In this document: piece by piece, positions 1-8,687 of the stretch | Numbering within the stretch: position 1 is the first letter of the stretch | Layout: every line of letters starts with the position of its first letter | Origin: Sugiyamaella lignohabitans | Lineage: Eukaryota; Ascomycota; Dipodascomycetes; Dipodascales; Trichomonascaceae | Assembly (NCBI RefSeq): GCF_001640025.1 | Contig: NC_031674.1 | Coordinates: forward strand, 1,116,001 to 1,180,000 | Reading direction: 5' to 3' | Length of the DNA: 64,000 bases | Notes under the pieces: model-generated | Told to the model about the DNA's origin: nothing | What the model saw: the letters and a program-made list of their open reading frames with translations, nothing else | Database searches by the model: none | Position numbers and translations under genes: made by a program

Positions 1-37
1 GGGTTATATATATATAAATAAAAAAGATGGGACCGAG

Positions 38-2752
38 TCAGGTGTCGAGGAAGTCGCGTTTGACGTTGAGGAGGCTGGAGGGGTGGTAGCCCTGGTCGGA
101 CAGTTCCCACACGAGCTGGGTACAGTGTTCGGCCAGTCGTTGGAGTGAAGGAACCGCCGGCTTGCCTTGAGAGACGAGGATGGCCGAGTTGAGTTCTTCA
201 GCCAACGGGACCAGTTCCTGGTTGCTGATGATATATGCCAGCTCTGGTGACGAGCCAGGGTCTTCATACGCCAGCAGCGAGAATATTGTCGACAGAGTGC
301 TGGTGATAGTCGGGTTGGTGTCGTTTTTATACTCCTTACGAAGATCCTGACCGTATTGAATGGCTGCGTTGAGATAGTCGCGATGCGAAGTTGACGTTGA
401 TGATGAGGGTGAAGAGGAAGAAGAGGCTGATGGAATCGACTTTCGGACGAGCGACACGAATTTCCGACAGTGCATCTTGAACTTGATTAGATAGTTGTCT
501 TCTAGGACAGTGGGATAGAACACATTGAGCAGTTTGAGTGCTCCGTCGATATCCTCGTCGAGAATATACGACCGGATTCTCTGGCGGTTCAATACATCCA
601 GTTTCATCTTCTTGTCTTCTTCGTTCAGCATCTCGTCGTCTTCGTCGTTGTTATTGTTGTTGTTAGGTGTCTCGTCGATATCCATAAGTGACGACTCGTC
701 GTCCAGTTGCTCGAAATTAATGGCCTTTTCTTCGTTTTTCCGCTCTTTATCGAACGCTTTGGCCGTTTCAATATACCCCACGTGGTTGAAATACGATGCA
801 ACAATGTCTTTAATGAACCGCCAGTCTTTGCTTGTATCGTCTGGATCCGAATTCGACGCTCCAGATCGCCCAGAAACAGGGTCTAATTCATCAATCATAT
901 TAGCAGGCGGTTTCGACAAATCAATCTGGGTCAGAACTTTATTCTTCATGGTCATGACATACTCTTCAATATCGAATCTGAACTCCTCGCTGCCAAAATT
1001 CGTGTGTACAATCTCACCAGATTTCAATCCGATACATGGGAATAGAATTCCCTTCACATCTTGGAAAGCTGTTCCTAGAGGCAGTCCGTTCTTGGTGTAA
1101 AAGATTGAGTCTTTATAAAAATTAACGCCACATCCAATGACATCGCCAACATTGATTTTCGGCCCGAAACTCTTGGACTGGCTTTGTCCAGCCGAAATAC
1201 GACCATCGTCGCCATGGAACCCCCAGGTTCTGCTGTCCATACCAGGCACTTTGGTTAGTCCTGCCTCGATATCACAGATTCCTACAGAGATAAACTCTTC
1301 TATGCCGTGTTCTAACACTTCTACTTCATAGTAGAATACACCACACAAAGGTGGAATGGCATGGCTGGTCTTTAAGACCGCTACGCTATGTGGAGACGAT
1401 GAGCTGGAACTCGGTTTGGTCTGCACCACCGAGTAGTCGATACGAGTTCCTTCACTATCAAGACCGACATTTTGGTCGATCTCTGGTTTGGCCCATCGAG
1501 TAGGAAGAGGAGGTAGTCCAATATCTTTACGACTTGGAATTGAACTGTCTACAGTAGTTCCTGATCGAGAAGCAGACAAACCGCCATTGCTTCCCAAAGT
1601 AGATGTCGATGACAATGGTTTGGCAGTGTTAGAAGAAGACGACGACGACGAATTCAACAGATAATTGTTATTATTTGGTTGAGAAACTGTTGATGCTGAC
1701 GACGATGATGTCAATGATGAAATAGACATGGATGCAGCAGCACCTGAACCAGAACCCGAACCAGATCCTGATCCAGCAGCCAGTCGTCTAAGCCCTGAAA
1801 CAGTCTGTTGTTGTTGATTCTCTTCACTCGACCTTGATCCCGTTCCTGATCCCGTAGTTGCGCTATTATCAGCAGATACCGAGCTGGCTTCTTGACCAGT
1901 CGAACCAGTACTACCACTACCAACTTCTGTCCAATTGCCGTCTCTGTACACTCTCCTGCCAGCATTCGACCTTAAATACATGTCCAAAGGAACCTCTATA
2001 GCTGACAGTGATAAAGACGAAGAAGGTAACGATGTTGCTGGGGCACGGGGATACTGCCACATTCCGAGCGCATCGAGCTCAGCTGCCCTACGAGACGGGA
2101 ACATTTGAGGCAAATTAAACTCTGAAGCAGTCACTTCCAGCTGTTGATTCTCAGATCCACTCGATCTGCCACCACTTCCACTACCACTAACACCACTGCT
2201 ACCACTTCCACTGCTATTACTACCACCAGATCCAGCTCCACTGCCAGCGGAGTCGAAGCCTGAACCGGATCCAAGACCAGCTGAAAGTCCTGAAATCGAG
2301 CCAGCTAAACTTGTTCCATTGCCAGTAGAACGAGCTGAACCACCTGATACAGATCCTGCAGCACCAGCACCAGTAGAACCACCGACTGATCTACTGACGG
2401 TGCTCATAGACTTCGACCTGGATCGGCCATTAGAACCCAATGAAACATCGCCGGAAACCGGTCTATCGAGTTCCAAAAATGAATAAAATCTTTCTCCGTA
2501 AGCTGTCAATGCCAAATAACCTGGAATTTTAGGAACACTAGCGGGCAATCCCAATCCCACAGCGCCAAAGCTGCTCAAACTGCCCACACTGAGCGAGTCC
2601 GACAGTCCACTACTCAAACCCCCGCCAACTCCTGGCACCACTGACGGCGTCCTGCCGTCCTCGTCGAATCTCGAATCTTCAGGACTACCTCCACTACTGA
2701 CACTGGCAGTCCCCAAAGTGCTCACTGACGAGCCTCTATTGACCGGGCTCAT
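38..2752 (-). CDS. VID30: Vid30/Gid1-like (RanBPM family) scaffold of the GID/CTLH E3 ubiquitin ligase
   Basis: Single coding exon of 904 codons from an ATG at 2752 to a TGA at 38-40. About 430 N-terminal residues are Ser/Gly-rich low complexity. A SPRY domain follows (about 440-590, with a YYEVEV strand and a WGFHGDDG segment), then a LisH motif (about 640-675), a CTLH motif (about 720-768) and a C-terminal CRA region (about 790-900). SPRY-LisH-CTLH-CRA is the order in RanBPM and yeast Vid30/Gid1, the scaffold of the ligase that degrades gluconeogenic enzymes. The length is close to yeast Vid30 because of the N-terminal extension. The ATG directly follows a predicted 3' splice site, so transcription probably starts in an upstream non-coding exon. 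Family assignment is strong; the precise substrate role is inferred. Confidence 0.88.
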   Translation of the reverse strand: MSPVNRGSSVSTLGTASVSSGGSPEDSRFDEDGRTPSVVPGVGGGLSSGLSDSLSVGSLSSFGAVGLGLPASVPKIPGYLALTAYGERFYSFLELDRPVSGDVSLGSNGRSRSKSMSTVSRSVGGSTGAGAAGSVSGGSARSTGNGTSLAGSISGLSAGLGSGSGFDSAGSGAGSGGSNSSGSGSSGVSGSGSGGRSSGSENQQLEVTASEFNLPQMFPSRRAAELDALGMWQYPRAPATSLPSSSLSLSAIEVPLDMYLRSNAGRRVYRDGNWTEVGSGSTGSTGQEASSVSADNSATTGSGTGSRSSEENQQQQTVSGLRRLAAGSGSGSGSGSGAAASMSISSLTSSSSASTVSQPNNNNYLLNSSSSSSSNTAKPLSSTSTLGSNGGLSASRSGTTVDSSIPSRKDIGLPPLPTRWAKPEIDQNVGLDSEGTRIDYSVVQTKPSSSSSSPHSVAVLKTSHAIPPLCGVFYYEVEVLEHGIEEFISVGICDIEAGLTKVPGMDSRTWGFHGDDGRISAGQSQSKSFGPKINVGDVIGCGVNFYKDSIFYTKNGLPLGTAFQDVKGILFPCIGLKSGEIVHTNFGSEEFRFDIEEYVMTMKNKVLTQIDLSKPPANMIDELDPVSGRSGASNSDPDDTSKDWRFIKDIVASYFNHVGYIETAKAFDKERKNEEKAINFEQLDDESSLMDIDETPNNNNNNDEDDEMLNEEDKKMKLDVLNRQRIRSYILDEDIDGALKLLNVFYPTVLEDNYLIKFKMHCRKFVSLVRKSIPSASSSSSPSSSTSTSHRDYLNAAIQYGQDLRKEYKNDTNPTITSTLSTIFSLLAYEDPGSSPELAYIISNQELVPLAEELNSAILVSQGKPAVPSLQRLAEHCTQLVWELSDQGYHPSSLLNVKRDFLDT

Positions 2753-2969
2753 CTACGGATGTTAGACCTCCGGTGGGGAACGTGGGGGGAGGGGACCTGC
2801 CTCCGGCGGCTGGGGCTCCGCCCCAGACCCCGTGGCTCCTCTCGCTTCGCTCGAGTCGTTGCGTCGACGGGTCCACGGGTCCCAGAAAGTCTCCTGCGAA
2901 GCAGGAGCAACCAGGGTCTGGGGCGGAGCCCCAGCCGCCGGAGGCAGTGGCCCCCCGTCGTGAACTTAC
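2753..2969 (-). other. Predicted 5'UTR intron of the VID30-like gene, containing a GC foldback unit
   Basis: On the minus strand a GTAAGT donor (2969-2964) is followed by a CTAAC branch-like motif and an acceptor TAG ending at 2753, immediately before the start ATG. Joining upstream sequence in frame meets a stop, so the first exon is most likely untranslated. The intron is 217 nt, of which 147 nt is a GC foldback unit; without it, 70 nt remain. Confidence 0.65.
2799..2945 (+). repeat. GC foldback unit, complete (S arm - core - Q arm)
   Basis: Reference copy. The left S arm starts GCCTCCGGCGGC, has the hairpin block TGGGGCTCCGCCCCAGACCC, and ends with CTCCTCTCGCTTCGCTCGAG plus TCG. A short variable core follows. 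The right Q arm starts with the perfect hairpin CTCCTGCGAAGCAGGAG, then CAACCAGGGTCTGGGGCGGA and CCCCAGCCGCCGGAGGC. The arms are inverted repeats of each other except for the inner hairpins. G-rich DNA flanks the left end. It lies inside the VID30 5'UTR intron. Confidence 0.95.
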
Positions 2970-3039
2970 CTGTCACAATTGATCTCTGTTGGTTGGTTGG
3001 GATATTGGTTAATGTTGGTTGAGAAAACAGCAGTTGCAA

Positions 3040-3755
3040 TGAGTTCTGAGGTGAAAAGACTGGTGAATCGACCTGGAATTGTTCTTTGAAGGTTGTTTGG
3101 TCCAGCCGATTGCGATGCTGTGAGTGGTTTTGATGGTGCTTGTTTCGTACTGTGGAGAGAGAGACACTGACGTACAGCGGGTTGCGGCCATTAGCCGCCC
3201 CCGCGCCTGAAGCCGCTCTATCAGCAGCAGCAGCTGCTGCTGCTGCAGTTGCCAGCCAGCCCTGCCAGGGTCCAGGAGCGACTGGACGGGTGAAACCAGC
3301 CAGAAATCATTGGTGAATGTTCGTTGTCATTCGAGACAACTTCTGCCGGTCTGTTCTGTCGTTTTCGAGCGAATAAAAAGAAAAAAAGCCGCTGATGACT
3401 CAAGTTCCACTACAGCTGCCAGAGGTGTCAGATCTGGCGTCACTTCTCCGATAATGCACGAACCCGGTGCTTATCTTATCGCGATAATGGGCTCCCCTGC
3501 AGAACGGGTTTTCCCCTGAACCTGGCAGCCACCCCCGACTCGGACCAGCCACGGGCATAGTACCCAGAAACCGAGCTCTGCAACACCAACCGACCACATT
3601 CCATACGGAACAGCCTCAGCAACGACACCGCACGCGTGACGTAACACTCCACCACTAAAACCACGCTCTCCACAGAAAACAATCCATTCTCCTGACTTCA
3701 AAAACACTTTTAATTCAAACCTCCGACCCCGAACCGCGGTCCGGACCCTTCTCCA
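3040..3755. other. Intergenic region upstream of VID30 with a CAG/CTG palindrome
   Basis: No supported gene. It probably holds the VID30-like promoter (reading leftward) and the far 3' flank of the TOM5-like gene. The main structure is a perfect 24-bp palindrome at 3222-3245, four CAG followed by four CTG. An in-frame upstream ATG at 3191 opens a short minus-strand ORF that ends at 3009. Confidence 0.5.
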
Positions 3756-3811
3756 GCTCCGCGAAGCGGAGCACCACGGGGTCTGGAGCAGCGCCCCAGT
3801 CGCCTTAAGGC
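3756..3811 (-). repeat. Degenerate GC foldback arm (solo)
   Basis: A hairpin GCTCCGCGAAGCGGAGC is followed by a recognisable but mutated arm (GGGGTCTGGAGCAGCGCCCC, then a decayed end). It ends 66 nt past the TOM5-like stop codon. Confidence 0.7.
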
Positions 3812-3877
3812 CGACTCCCTCCCCTCACAGAACAGTAAACGGCTGTATATTTCTATGTACAATAAAAAAGAGCGGAT

Positions 3878-4240
3878 TTAGAAACGGCCCTTGACGAGCT
3901 CGATGGCCAATGGAGCTGGAATCCCGTTAGTACACCTGTTTCGGGACGGGGGACAGCCTCCGGCGGCTGGGGCTCCGCCCCAGACCCTGGTGGCTCCTGC
4001 TTCGCAGGAGTTATCTGGGACCTCCGGGACCCGTCGACGAAACGACTCGAGCGCAGCGAGAGGAGCAACCAGGGTCTGGGGCGGAGCCCCAGCCGCCGGA
4101 GGCAGGAGGATACCCCATAGTCACTTACCGGCCCACAGAGCGGCGGCAATGTACACGGCCTGACGGATGATGTTGTTGGCCTGTTGGGTCAGTTGAGCGA
4201 GCTCTTCAGCTGAGGGAGTGGGTGGTGGTCCGCCAAACAT
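3878..4240 (-). CDS. TOM5: Tom5-like small subunit of the mitochondrial import (TOM) complex, two exons
   Basis: Exon 1 is 4129-4240 (ATG at 4240, 37 codons plus one base). The intron is 3916-4128, with donor GTAAGT, branch TACTAAC at 3932-3926 and acceptor CAG. Exon 2 is 3878-3915. The spliced product is 49 residues: it begins MFGGPPPTPSAEEL, has a hydrophobic helix near residues 24-42, and ends APLAIELVKGRF. Start (MFG), length, charged N-terminus and a single C-terminal membrane anchor fit Tom5, which passes precursors from the receptors to the Tom40 channel. Tiny tail-anchored proteins diverge fast, so another small TOM subunit is possible. The intron holds a 148-bp GC foldback unit. The gene is divergent from IWS1. 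Confidence 0.68.
3956..4103 (-). repeat. GC foldback unit, complete (Q arm - core - S arm), in TOM5 intron
   Basis: 148 bp. The left arm ends in CTCCTGCTTCGCAGGAG (Q). The right arm begins CGACTCGAGCGCAGCGAG (S). It lies between donor and branch site of the TOM5-like intron, opposite in polarity to the 2799 copy. Confidence 0.95.
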
Positions 4241-4496
4241 AGTTTTTGTATCGGTTTTGTTACGTTTTGTGGGGTGTTTGCTGGTGTTGCGGGTTGCAAG
4301 TTGGCTGGTAATGCAGGTGAAATTTTCAATCTTGCGACATCGATTTGTGGTGGGTAAGGGCACACGCGCGGCTGGAGGTGGTGAAGTTGAAGAAGCAGGT
4401 GCGAATGGAGTGATGAAATTGGGATCAGGCTCACTCGTCATCACCACACGATCACGGGGGTAAAAGAGCACAGAAGGTTTATTTGTGGATACAGAA
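4241..4496. promoter_or_regulatory. Divergent promoter region between TOM5-like gene and IWS1
   Basis: The 256 bp between two start codons pointing away from each other must hold both promoters. No canonical TATA box was identified. Confidence 0.6.
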
Positions 4497-5939
4497 ATGT
4501 CGGACGAGGAATCGCGACACGCGGATGCTGCTGACGACAGACTCGAGTCGGAGCCGCATCGCTCGGATGAGGAGGTTGAGGTTGCTGATGACGACGCTGT
4601 AGAAGGAGTCGGGGCTCAGGACGAGACCGATGTCGGTGGTGAAAATTCCGCTGAAAATGATGCTGGCGAGCAGGCTGGTGAGGGTGCTGAAGTAGAAGAA
4701 GAGAATGGGGAGGAAAATGCAAAGGAAAATGATGAGGGAGCTGATGGTAATAATGGCGAGGATGACGACGGGTTGGAAGATCTGCCTGAAGAAGACGACG
4801 AGGATGATAACGGTGAAAGCAGTAAAAAGAACGCGGAAAAGACGTTTGGCGATTCGGAGAGTGAGCTGTCAGATCTGGATGAAGACGCTTTTGAAGACGA
4901 GAACGAGAAAATCATCGACGAATCGGTTTTCAACTCAATCAAATCACACAAACGCAGCAGCGGGGCGTCGACATCCAGTACCAAGAAAGAGAAAACTCGG
5001 CCGAAAAAGTCTCATTTAGACGGCGAGATTGTGTCGGATAATGAAGATTATCCTTCTGAGTACCAGAAAGAGTCTCTTGAAGACCTGGATCCCGAAACAA
5101 GAGCCCGTCGTGAACTGGAAATGAAACTAGACGCTGCTCTGAAGAAACCATCGTCCAAACGACGAAAACTCGATGGCGACGATATCGAGCAAATGCAGGA
5201 CGAGAAAATATCACATCTCCGTGAACAGATGCGTGGAGCTGCTATTGCTGATGCCGAGTGTATTAAAAATGGCGTGCCTGCCATCAACAAACTCAAGCTG
5301 TTACCGGCTGTACGAGACGTGCTGAATAAACAGAATCTAGCTGACAGTATTCTCGATAATAATCTGCTCGAAGCTGTTCGACAGTGGCTTGAACCGTTAC
5401 CAGATGCTTCATTGCCTGGATACGAGATTCAAAAAGAGCTGTTTGCTGCTATTGACAGACTGCCTATTAAGACAATTCATTTGCGAGAATCCGGTCTTGG
5501 CAAGGTGGTTCTGTTCTACCAGAAGTCGAAACGTCCTCAATTGACCATTAAACGGACTGCCGATAAACTCATTGGTAAATGGACTCGTCCTATTATGGGT
5601 CGTTCCGATAACTACAGAGACAAGGAGGTTGTTAGTCGGTCGTATGATCCATATGAGATGGCTCGTCAAATCGCACTTGGCCAGCGTCGTGCTTCTACCC
5701 ATGAACAAGTGAGTTTGGCTGAAGAGGCTGCTGCCAGAAGGAACCGTGCTGCCATTCCCACCGTCAAACCCGTCACTTTCGATGTGGCTCCTCAATCGAA
5801 CCTGTCTACCCAATTCACTGCCCGCCGCCCCACTGGCGAAGACCAGTTCCGCAAGATCAAGCAGCGCATGACCGCCAGTCGCTCCGTCAAAACCCGCAAA
5901 TCGGGCGTCAGTATCGAGGGAAAGGAGCTCAAGCACTAG
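4497..5939 (+). CDS. IWS1: Iws1/Spn1 transcription elongation factor
   Basis: 480 codons from the ATG at 4497 (context ACAGAAATGTCG); the reading frame upstream has no ATG. The first 150 or so residues are very acidic (runs of Glu/Asp). A basic linker with KKPSSKRRK follows. The TFIIS N-terminal (LW-type) fold occupies about 265-345, including LLEAVRQWLEPLPDASLPGY. A conserved tail with QLTIKRTADKLIGKWTRPI follows. This matches Iws1/Spn1, the nuclear partner of Spt6 and RNA polymerase II that couples elongation, histone chaperoning and mRNA export. A solo GC arm begins 55 nt after the stop. Confidence 0.93.
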   Translation: MSDEESRHADAADDRLESEPHRSDEEVEVADDDAVEGVGAQDETDVGGENSAENDAGEQAGEGAEVEEENGEENAKENDEGADGNNGEDDDGLEDLPEEDDEDDNGESSKKNAEKTFGDSESELSDLDEDAFEDENEKIIDESVFNSIKSHKRSSGASTSSTKKEKTRPKKSHLDGEIVSDNEDYPSEYQKESLEDLDPETRARRELEMKLDAALKKPSSKRRKLDGDDIEQMQDEKISHLREQMRGAAIADAECIKNGVPAINKLKLLPAVRDVLNKQNLADSILDNNLLEAVRQWLEPLPDASLPGYEIQKELFAAIDRLPIKTIHLRESGLGKVVLFYQKSKRPQLTIKRTADKLIGKWTRPIMGRSDNYRDKEVVSRSYDPYEMARQIALGQRRASTHEQVSLAEEAAARRNRAAIPTVKPVTFDVAPQSNLSTQFTARRPTGEDQFRKIKQRMTASRSVKTRKSGVSIEGKELKH

Positions 5940-5994
5940 CCTATTATTTATGTCTTTTTGTTTCTTTCTACCACACGTCTTCTCGCGACGGTCT

Positions 5995-6054
5995 GCCTCC
6001 GGCGGCTGGGGCTCTGCCCCAGACCCCGTGGCTCCTCTCGCTTCGCTCGAGTCG
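5995..6054 (+). repeat. GC foldback S arm (solo)
   Basis: 60 bp, GCCTCCGGCGG through CTCGAGTCG. Starts 55 nt after the IWS1 stop codon. Confidence 0.93.
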
Positions 6055-6152
6055 AGCTTCTGGGTTCCCAGAGAGGGCTTCAAAAAGCGGTCACTTGTGT
6101 TCACTGTGTCCGAGGTGACAGTTGTGGAGCCGGTGAGAGCGGTAGAAGACAT

Positions 6153-6212
6153 GCTTCCAGCGGCTGGGGCTCTGCCCCAGACCCCGTGGCTCTTCTCGCT
6201 ATGCTCGAGTCG
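6153..6212 (+). repeat. GC foldback S arm (solo, mutated)
   Basis: Second copy in the local duplication; it starts GCTTCCAGCGG and carries CTTCTCGCTATGCTCGAG instead of the usual block. Confidence 0.88.
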
Positions 6213-6912
6213 AGCTTCTGGGTTCCCAGAAGGCTTCAAAAGCGGTCAACTGTGTCCAGTGAGCAAGAGTCAGAGGTGATAATTTTACCTGGCGAGAGGA
6301 GTCTATTTCCTGCAGGGATCTATTTCCAGTAGCTGGGGTCCAACCAACCGTCAAAGAGTTCTCAACTGAGTTCCAAGACTCTGAGAAAAAATTTCTATCA
6401 GGCGAGAGCCCGGTAATTCAGGGTCCATTCTCGTTTCCCTAGATAACATAACATGCGGCTAACAACCCCTCTTCTCGAACCAATAAGGTACTTTGATCGA
6501 CTCATGCAGGGATGTCGATCACTCAGGGGGTGACGATCATTTTTCAGGGGTAAAACAACCCAACCCAGTTTTCACACTATCCGCCATCAGAGCATCTACT
6601 GCCCTCAATCTCGTTCCTATTTTTGTACGTTTGAGCTACTACGTCACCGCCACTCGATACTGGCCACCAGATTCAAACTACTGGGAGTAGTCCTACGTGA
6701 CCAACGGTTGTTCATTACTCAATAAATAGTTGGAATAATAAATAAACGCCTTTCTTATGGGTATACAGTTCACAGTTCTCATTAACCTCAAAATCTGACT
6801 GAGATCCAATTGTCTTGCTAATTATGATCATTCTCTATCTTGCTCTGGATGTTCTAACAAGCTCCCAAGCTACTTTTCACCGTGCGAAACACCATTGCTT
6901 CTTCGGGGACAT

Positions 6913-6972
6913 GCCTCCGGCGGCTGGGGCTCTGCCTCAGACCCCGCAGCTCCTCTCGCTTCGCTCGAGTCG
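6913..6972 (+). repeat. GC foldback S arm
   Basis: 60 bp. It is followed by a flank (AGCGTCTGGGTCCCAGCAGG) related to that of the 5995 and 6153 copies. It faces the inverted Q arm at 7273, 300 bp away, as in a stretched S...Q unit. Confidence 0.92.
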
Positions 6973-7272
6973 AGCGTCTGGGTCCCAGCAGGATTCAAGC
7001 GTGGTCGAGTCAGACCATAAGTTGAGGCTGAACACAGCCAGAAAGCACCTGATTAAAGCTCTTATCTGACAATTGGCCTATTCACATTCTCCACTTCCAA
7101 ATTTGATTCTTGATTTAAAGGTTTCAAAAGTTTTAAGTTTGCTTTCAGTGACTGAGAAGACCACCGAGCGAGCCCACAAGCGGGTCCAGTCGCCTGTTTC
7201 TCGGCAAACAAGTCTCGACACCCAAAATTCCCCCTACCACACTTAACCGCTCACCCCCACAGCCCCAGCCAT

Positions 7273-7326
7273 CTCCTGCGAAGCAGGAGCCACGGGGTCT
7301 GGGGCGGAGCCCCAGCCGCCGGAGGC
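7273..7326 (-). repeat. GC foldback Q arm
   Basis: Starts with the hairpin CTCCTGCGAAGCAGGAG and ends CCGCCGGAGGC; inverted relative to the S arm at 6913. Confidence 0.93.
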
Positions 7327-7420
7327 AGCATGGACCACCCATGAAATGTGTGATCAGCGGCATGCATATAAATAAGATGCGATTCGCGTCTGTGGAGAGA
7401 ATCAACAAACAAACCTGCTG

Positions 7421-8556
7421 ATGGAAGCATTTCCGTGGTTGGCGTCGTTTGAAGACAGTGGACACCATGATTTAGGCGTGGTGCAGCGGGAGCGTGCTAG
7501 GCTCGCGTTGCTGGAAAAGAGAGACCGGCTGAAGGTCCTGCTCAAGCGGGCTCAGGACGATATCAATAAACTCAAGGGCCCTTCTGGAGACGGCGATGAT
7601 GCTGATGGCCGCAAGAAAATTGAAGCTGATAAGGATACAGTTGACCAGGAACTCATTAACAGTCTGCTGCAATCTAATGACTCGGAACTGGTGGCTTGGG
7701 ATCTGGAAAACAACGAGGACTCCAGCGACGAAGACCATGATTCTGGTGAGAATGAAGAGTCAGGGTCAAGATCGATATCCGAGGACATGTTTCGTCCGAT
7801 CCGGACGGGTGCGGAAGCCAAGTTCCTCCTCGGCCTATTCCATGGGTTCACTCTAAAATCTACAAACTCTAAGCTCGTGTCGCGAAATATCCATGTCAAC
7901 GAGTTCAGTGGCAGCTGTCGAGTTCGTGACGCTACTCCCAGCAGCACGGGATCCAAAAAACCCAAGAATACAATTCTATTCAATTTCAGCGTGAAAATGA
8001 CGGTCACACTTCCTGATGAGAAGATCGACTCGTTCGAGATCCGAGTGTCACCCTGGGTCCGCAAAGAAATCGGACCGTTCCTCGACCGCATGCAATCTGA
8101 CGGCAACATCAGTTTCTGTCTCTACGGTCTGGCCCAATACGGCACTCTTTTCATGAAACGCTACAACGTCTTCCACGAACTGGCCACCAAATACGGAGCT
8201 TCCGACCCGTTCTGGCGCAAATCCCCCTACATCACCCTCAAAACCGCCAAAGCCCTCATCACCGTCCACTGGCGCATCTCGCTCGACGACGTCGCCAATC
8301 CCCACTCGGAACTCGACCTGTCCCTTTCTCTACCGGCTGACGGTAAGTTTACGGTGCGGAGATTTTGCCTCCGGCGGCTGGGGCTCCGCCCCAGACCCCG
8401 TGGTGCTCCGCTTCGCGGAGCGGCGAGGACCGTGGGGGTGGGAATACTAACGAACCAGCACCTGTCAATCGCAGACACAAGTCCGTTTTCCAGACGCTGG
8501 TCGCGAAAAAGGGCGTCTCTCGAGCCGTTTCCGTGATATACGACAGCATCCGTTAA
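7421..8556 (+). CDS. Kinetochore protein of the COMA type (CENP-P/Ctf19- or CENP-O/Mcm21-like), two exons
   Basis: Exon 1 is 7421-8342, the intron 8343-8458 (donor GTAAGT, branch TACTAAC, acceptor CAG) and exon 2 8459-8556; the product is 339 residues. The N-terminus holds a coiled coil (about 22-60, RERARLALLEKRDRLKVLLK). An acidic linker follows, then a globular domain from about 125 with a strand-rich part and the segment ISFCLYGLAQYGTLFMKRYN. The last exon ends with a FQTLVAKKGVSRAVSVIYDS helix. Coiled coil plus RWD-like globular region suggests an inner-kinetochore COMA subunit. I cannot decide between CENP-P and CENP-O, and the call rests on general architecture. The gene converges with IES1; a 55-bp GC arm lies in the intron and another arm 23 nt past the stop. 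Confidence 0.45.
8367..8421 (+). repeat. GC foldback arm with GCTCCGCTTCGCGGAGC hairpin, in an intron
   Basis: 55-bp Q-like arm inside the intron of the kinetochore-like gene; the inner hairpin is GCTCCGCTTCGCGGAGC. It faces the inverted S arm at 8580, so the last exon lies between two inverted arms. Confidence 0.92.
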
Positions 8557-8579
8557 CCCCCTGCTGGCACCCCCTCGCC

Positions 8580-8639
8580 CGACTCGAGCGAAGCGAGAGG
8601 AGCAGTGGGGTCTGGGGCGGAGCCCCAGCCGCCGGAGGC
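8580..8639 (-). repeat. GC foldback S arm between convergent genes
   Basis: 60 bp from CGACTCGAGCGAAGCGAG to GGAGGC. It lies 23 nt after the kinetochore-like stop and 48 nt after the IES1 stop. Confidence 0.93.
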
Positions 8640-8687
8640 TTGTACCCAGTCGAAAAAGAAGTGTATTTTAGTGTAGTATTTACAGTG

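Larger units (their letters stand above)
5995..6285 (+). repeat. Tandem duplication of an S arm plus about 70 bp of flank
   Basis: After each S arm (5995 and 6153) the same non-GC flank follows: AGCTTCTGGGTTCCCAG, then GGCTTCAAA(A)AGCGGTCA and a GTGTCC...GAGGTGA segment. Copies differ by indels and substitutions. A third, more diverged relative of this flank follows the S arm at 6913. Confidence 0.8.
5940..7420. other. Gene-free interval with GC arms and a local duplication
   Basis: 1.5 kb between the IWS1 stop and the next start. It contains S arms at 5995, 6153 and 6913, a Q arm at 7273 and a diverged tandem duplication (5995-6285). The rest is AT-richer DNA with no recognisable gene. The last 100 bp must hold the promoter of the downstream kinetochore-like gene. 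Confidence 0.6.

Noticed and set aside
2759..3022. Open frames through the GC unit in the VID30 leader
   Set aside because: The element has no stop triplets on either strand, so long frames are expected by composition; the region is better explained as an intron.
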